Source: Arthrobacter sp. U41 (lineage in GTDB: Bacteria > Actinomycetota > Actinomycetes > Actinomycetales > Micrococcaceae). Taken from it: DNA of 64,000 nt. Shown piece by piece: positions 63,741 through 64,000 of this stretch. Where the stretch lies: the NCBI RefSeq assembly GCF_007679325.1, contig NZ_VEGI01000001.1, forward strand, positions 558,001-622,000, given 5' to 3'. The position numbers and the translations under genes are program-made. How positions within the stretch are numbered: the stretch's first letter is position 1; each line of letters begins with the position of its first letter. Under the pieces are notes generated by a model. It was not told the DNA's origin and ran no database searches. It saw only the letters and a list, made by a program, of their open reading frames with translations.

Positions 63741-64000
63741 TTAGCCGCGTTCAAGGAACGCCTCCTTTTCCGGATTGAGGTATTCGTCGATCGCCCCGGC
63801 GAGGACAGGGTGGGCGCCCAGGGACGGGTCCGCGCCGACGATCTGCCAGGCGTCCTGCCGTGCCCGGGCGATCACATCCTCGTGTTCCAGGACCCGCAGC
63901 AGCTTCAGGGTGGACCGGCCGCCGGACTGGGAGGCCCCCAGGATGTCGCCTTCCCGGCGCAGTTTGAGGTCCTCCTGGGAGAGCTCGAACCCGTCGGTGG
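63741..64000 (-). CDS. recG: ATP-dependent DNA helicase RecG, 3' end only
   Basis: The last 86 codons of a gene running off the right edge encode TDGFELSQEDLKLRREGDILG followed by a helical C-terminus ending in EAFLERG. This is the conserved end of RecG, which remodels stalled forks and branched DNA. The recG-rsmD order agrees with other actinobacteria. The N-terminal wedge and motor domains are outside the window. Confidence 0.9.
   Translation of the reverse strand, partial: TDGFELSQEDLKLRREGDILGASQSGGRSTLKLLRVLEHEDVIARARQDAWQIVGADPSLGAHPVLAGAIDEYLNPEKEAFLERG

Overview
The window is a high-GC actinobacterial chromosome segment. Protein sequences and gene order fit the Micrococcaceae (Arthrobacter/Pseudarthrobacter type); this rests on recalled synteny and motif reading, not a database search. 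Most of it is core genome with short intergenic gaps, frequent ATGA/GTGA overlaps, and long perfect hairpins between transcription units.

Layout. 1-8.9 kb: end of an esterase gene, yaaA, a zinc-ribbon-like coiled-coil protein, a Nif3-like protein, msrA, cysK-cysE, an SDR, and gnd divergent from a GntR/FadR regulator. 9-12.2 kb: a strong orphan hairpin, tRNA-Val(UAC), a GNAT gene, and an overlapping DUF3052-peroxiredoxin-sirtuin operon. 12.6-20.7 kb: aceE, a PucR-type regulator (FasR-like) and fabD-fabH-acpP-fabF, linking acetyl-CoA production to fatty acid synthesis. Matching operator-like sites lie in front of the regulator and of fabD. 20.7-25.4 kb: a lower-GC insertion between fabF and the DUF3145 gene, bracketed by two nearly identical 45-bp palindromes. 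It carries a secreted S1 protease, an overlapping lipoprotein gene, an IS110-family element with a candidate bridge RNA, and a RibD/DHFR-like gene.

25.4-42 kb (minus strand): the conserved actinobacterial run ffh, (hydrolase, amidohydrolase, VOC protein), rpsP-khpA, rimM-trmD, rplS, two signal peptidases, rnhB, DUF2469, yraN, comM, dprA, xerC. A gene-free stretch at 37.15-37.46 kb holds a diverged 69-bp tandem repeat with a regular 29/40-bp internal rhythm. 42-50 kb: ftsY, amtB, glnK and ffh are in the usual order, but glnD is absent from its usual slot, where a zwf gene runs in the opposite direction; an MFS gene and a GH79-like gene are inserted between ftsY and amtB. 50-57.4 kb: smc, fpg, rnc, rpmF, yceD, coaD. 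57.4-63 kb: a plus-strand accessory block (SDR, aminotransferase, spermidine-synthase-like protein, phosphoribosyltransferase, Ca2+/H+ antiporter) plus a minus-strand RDD-like gene. 63-64 kb: rsmD and the 3' end of recG.

The most interesting unexplained signals are the folded RNA candidate upstream of the IS110 transposase, the 69-bp repeat array, the FasR-like operator pair with a 13-bp x4 tandem repeat next to it, the duplicated palindrome around the protease island, the missing glnD, and a probable AUU start codon for yceD.
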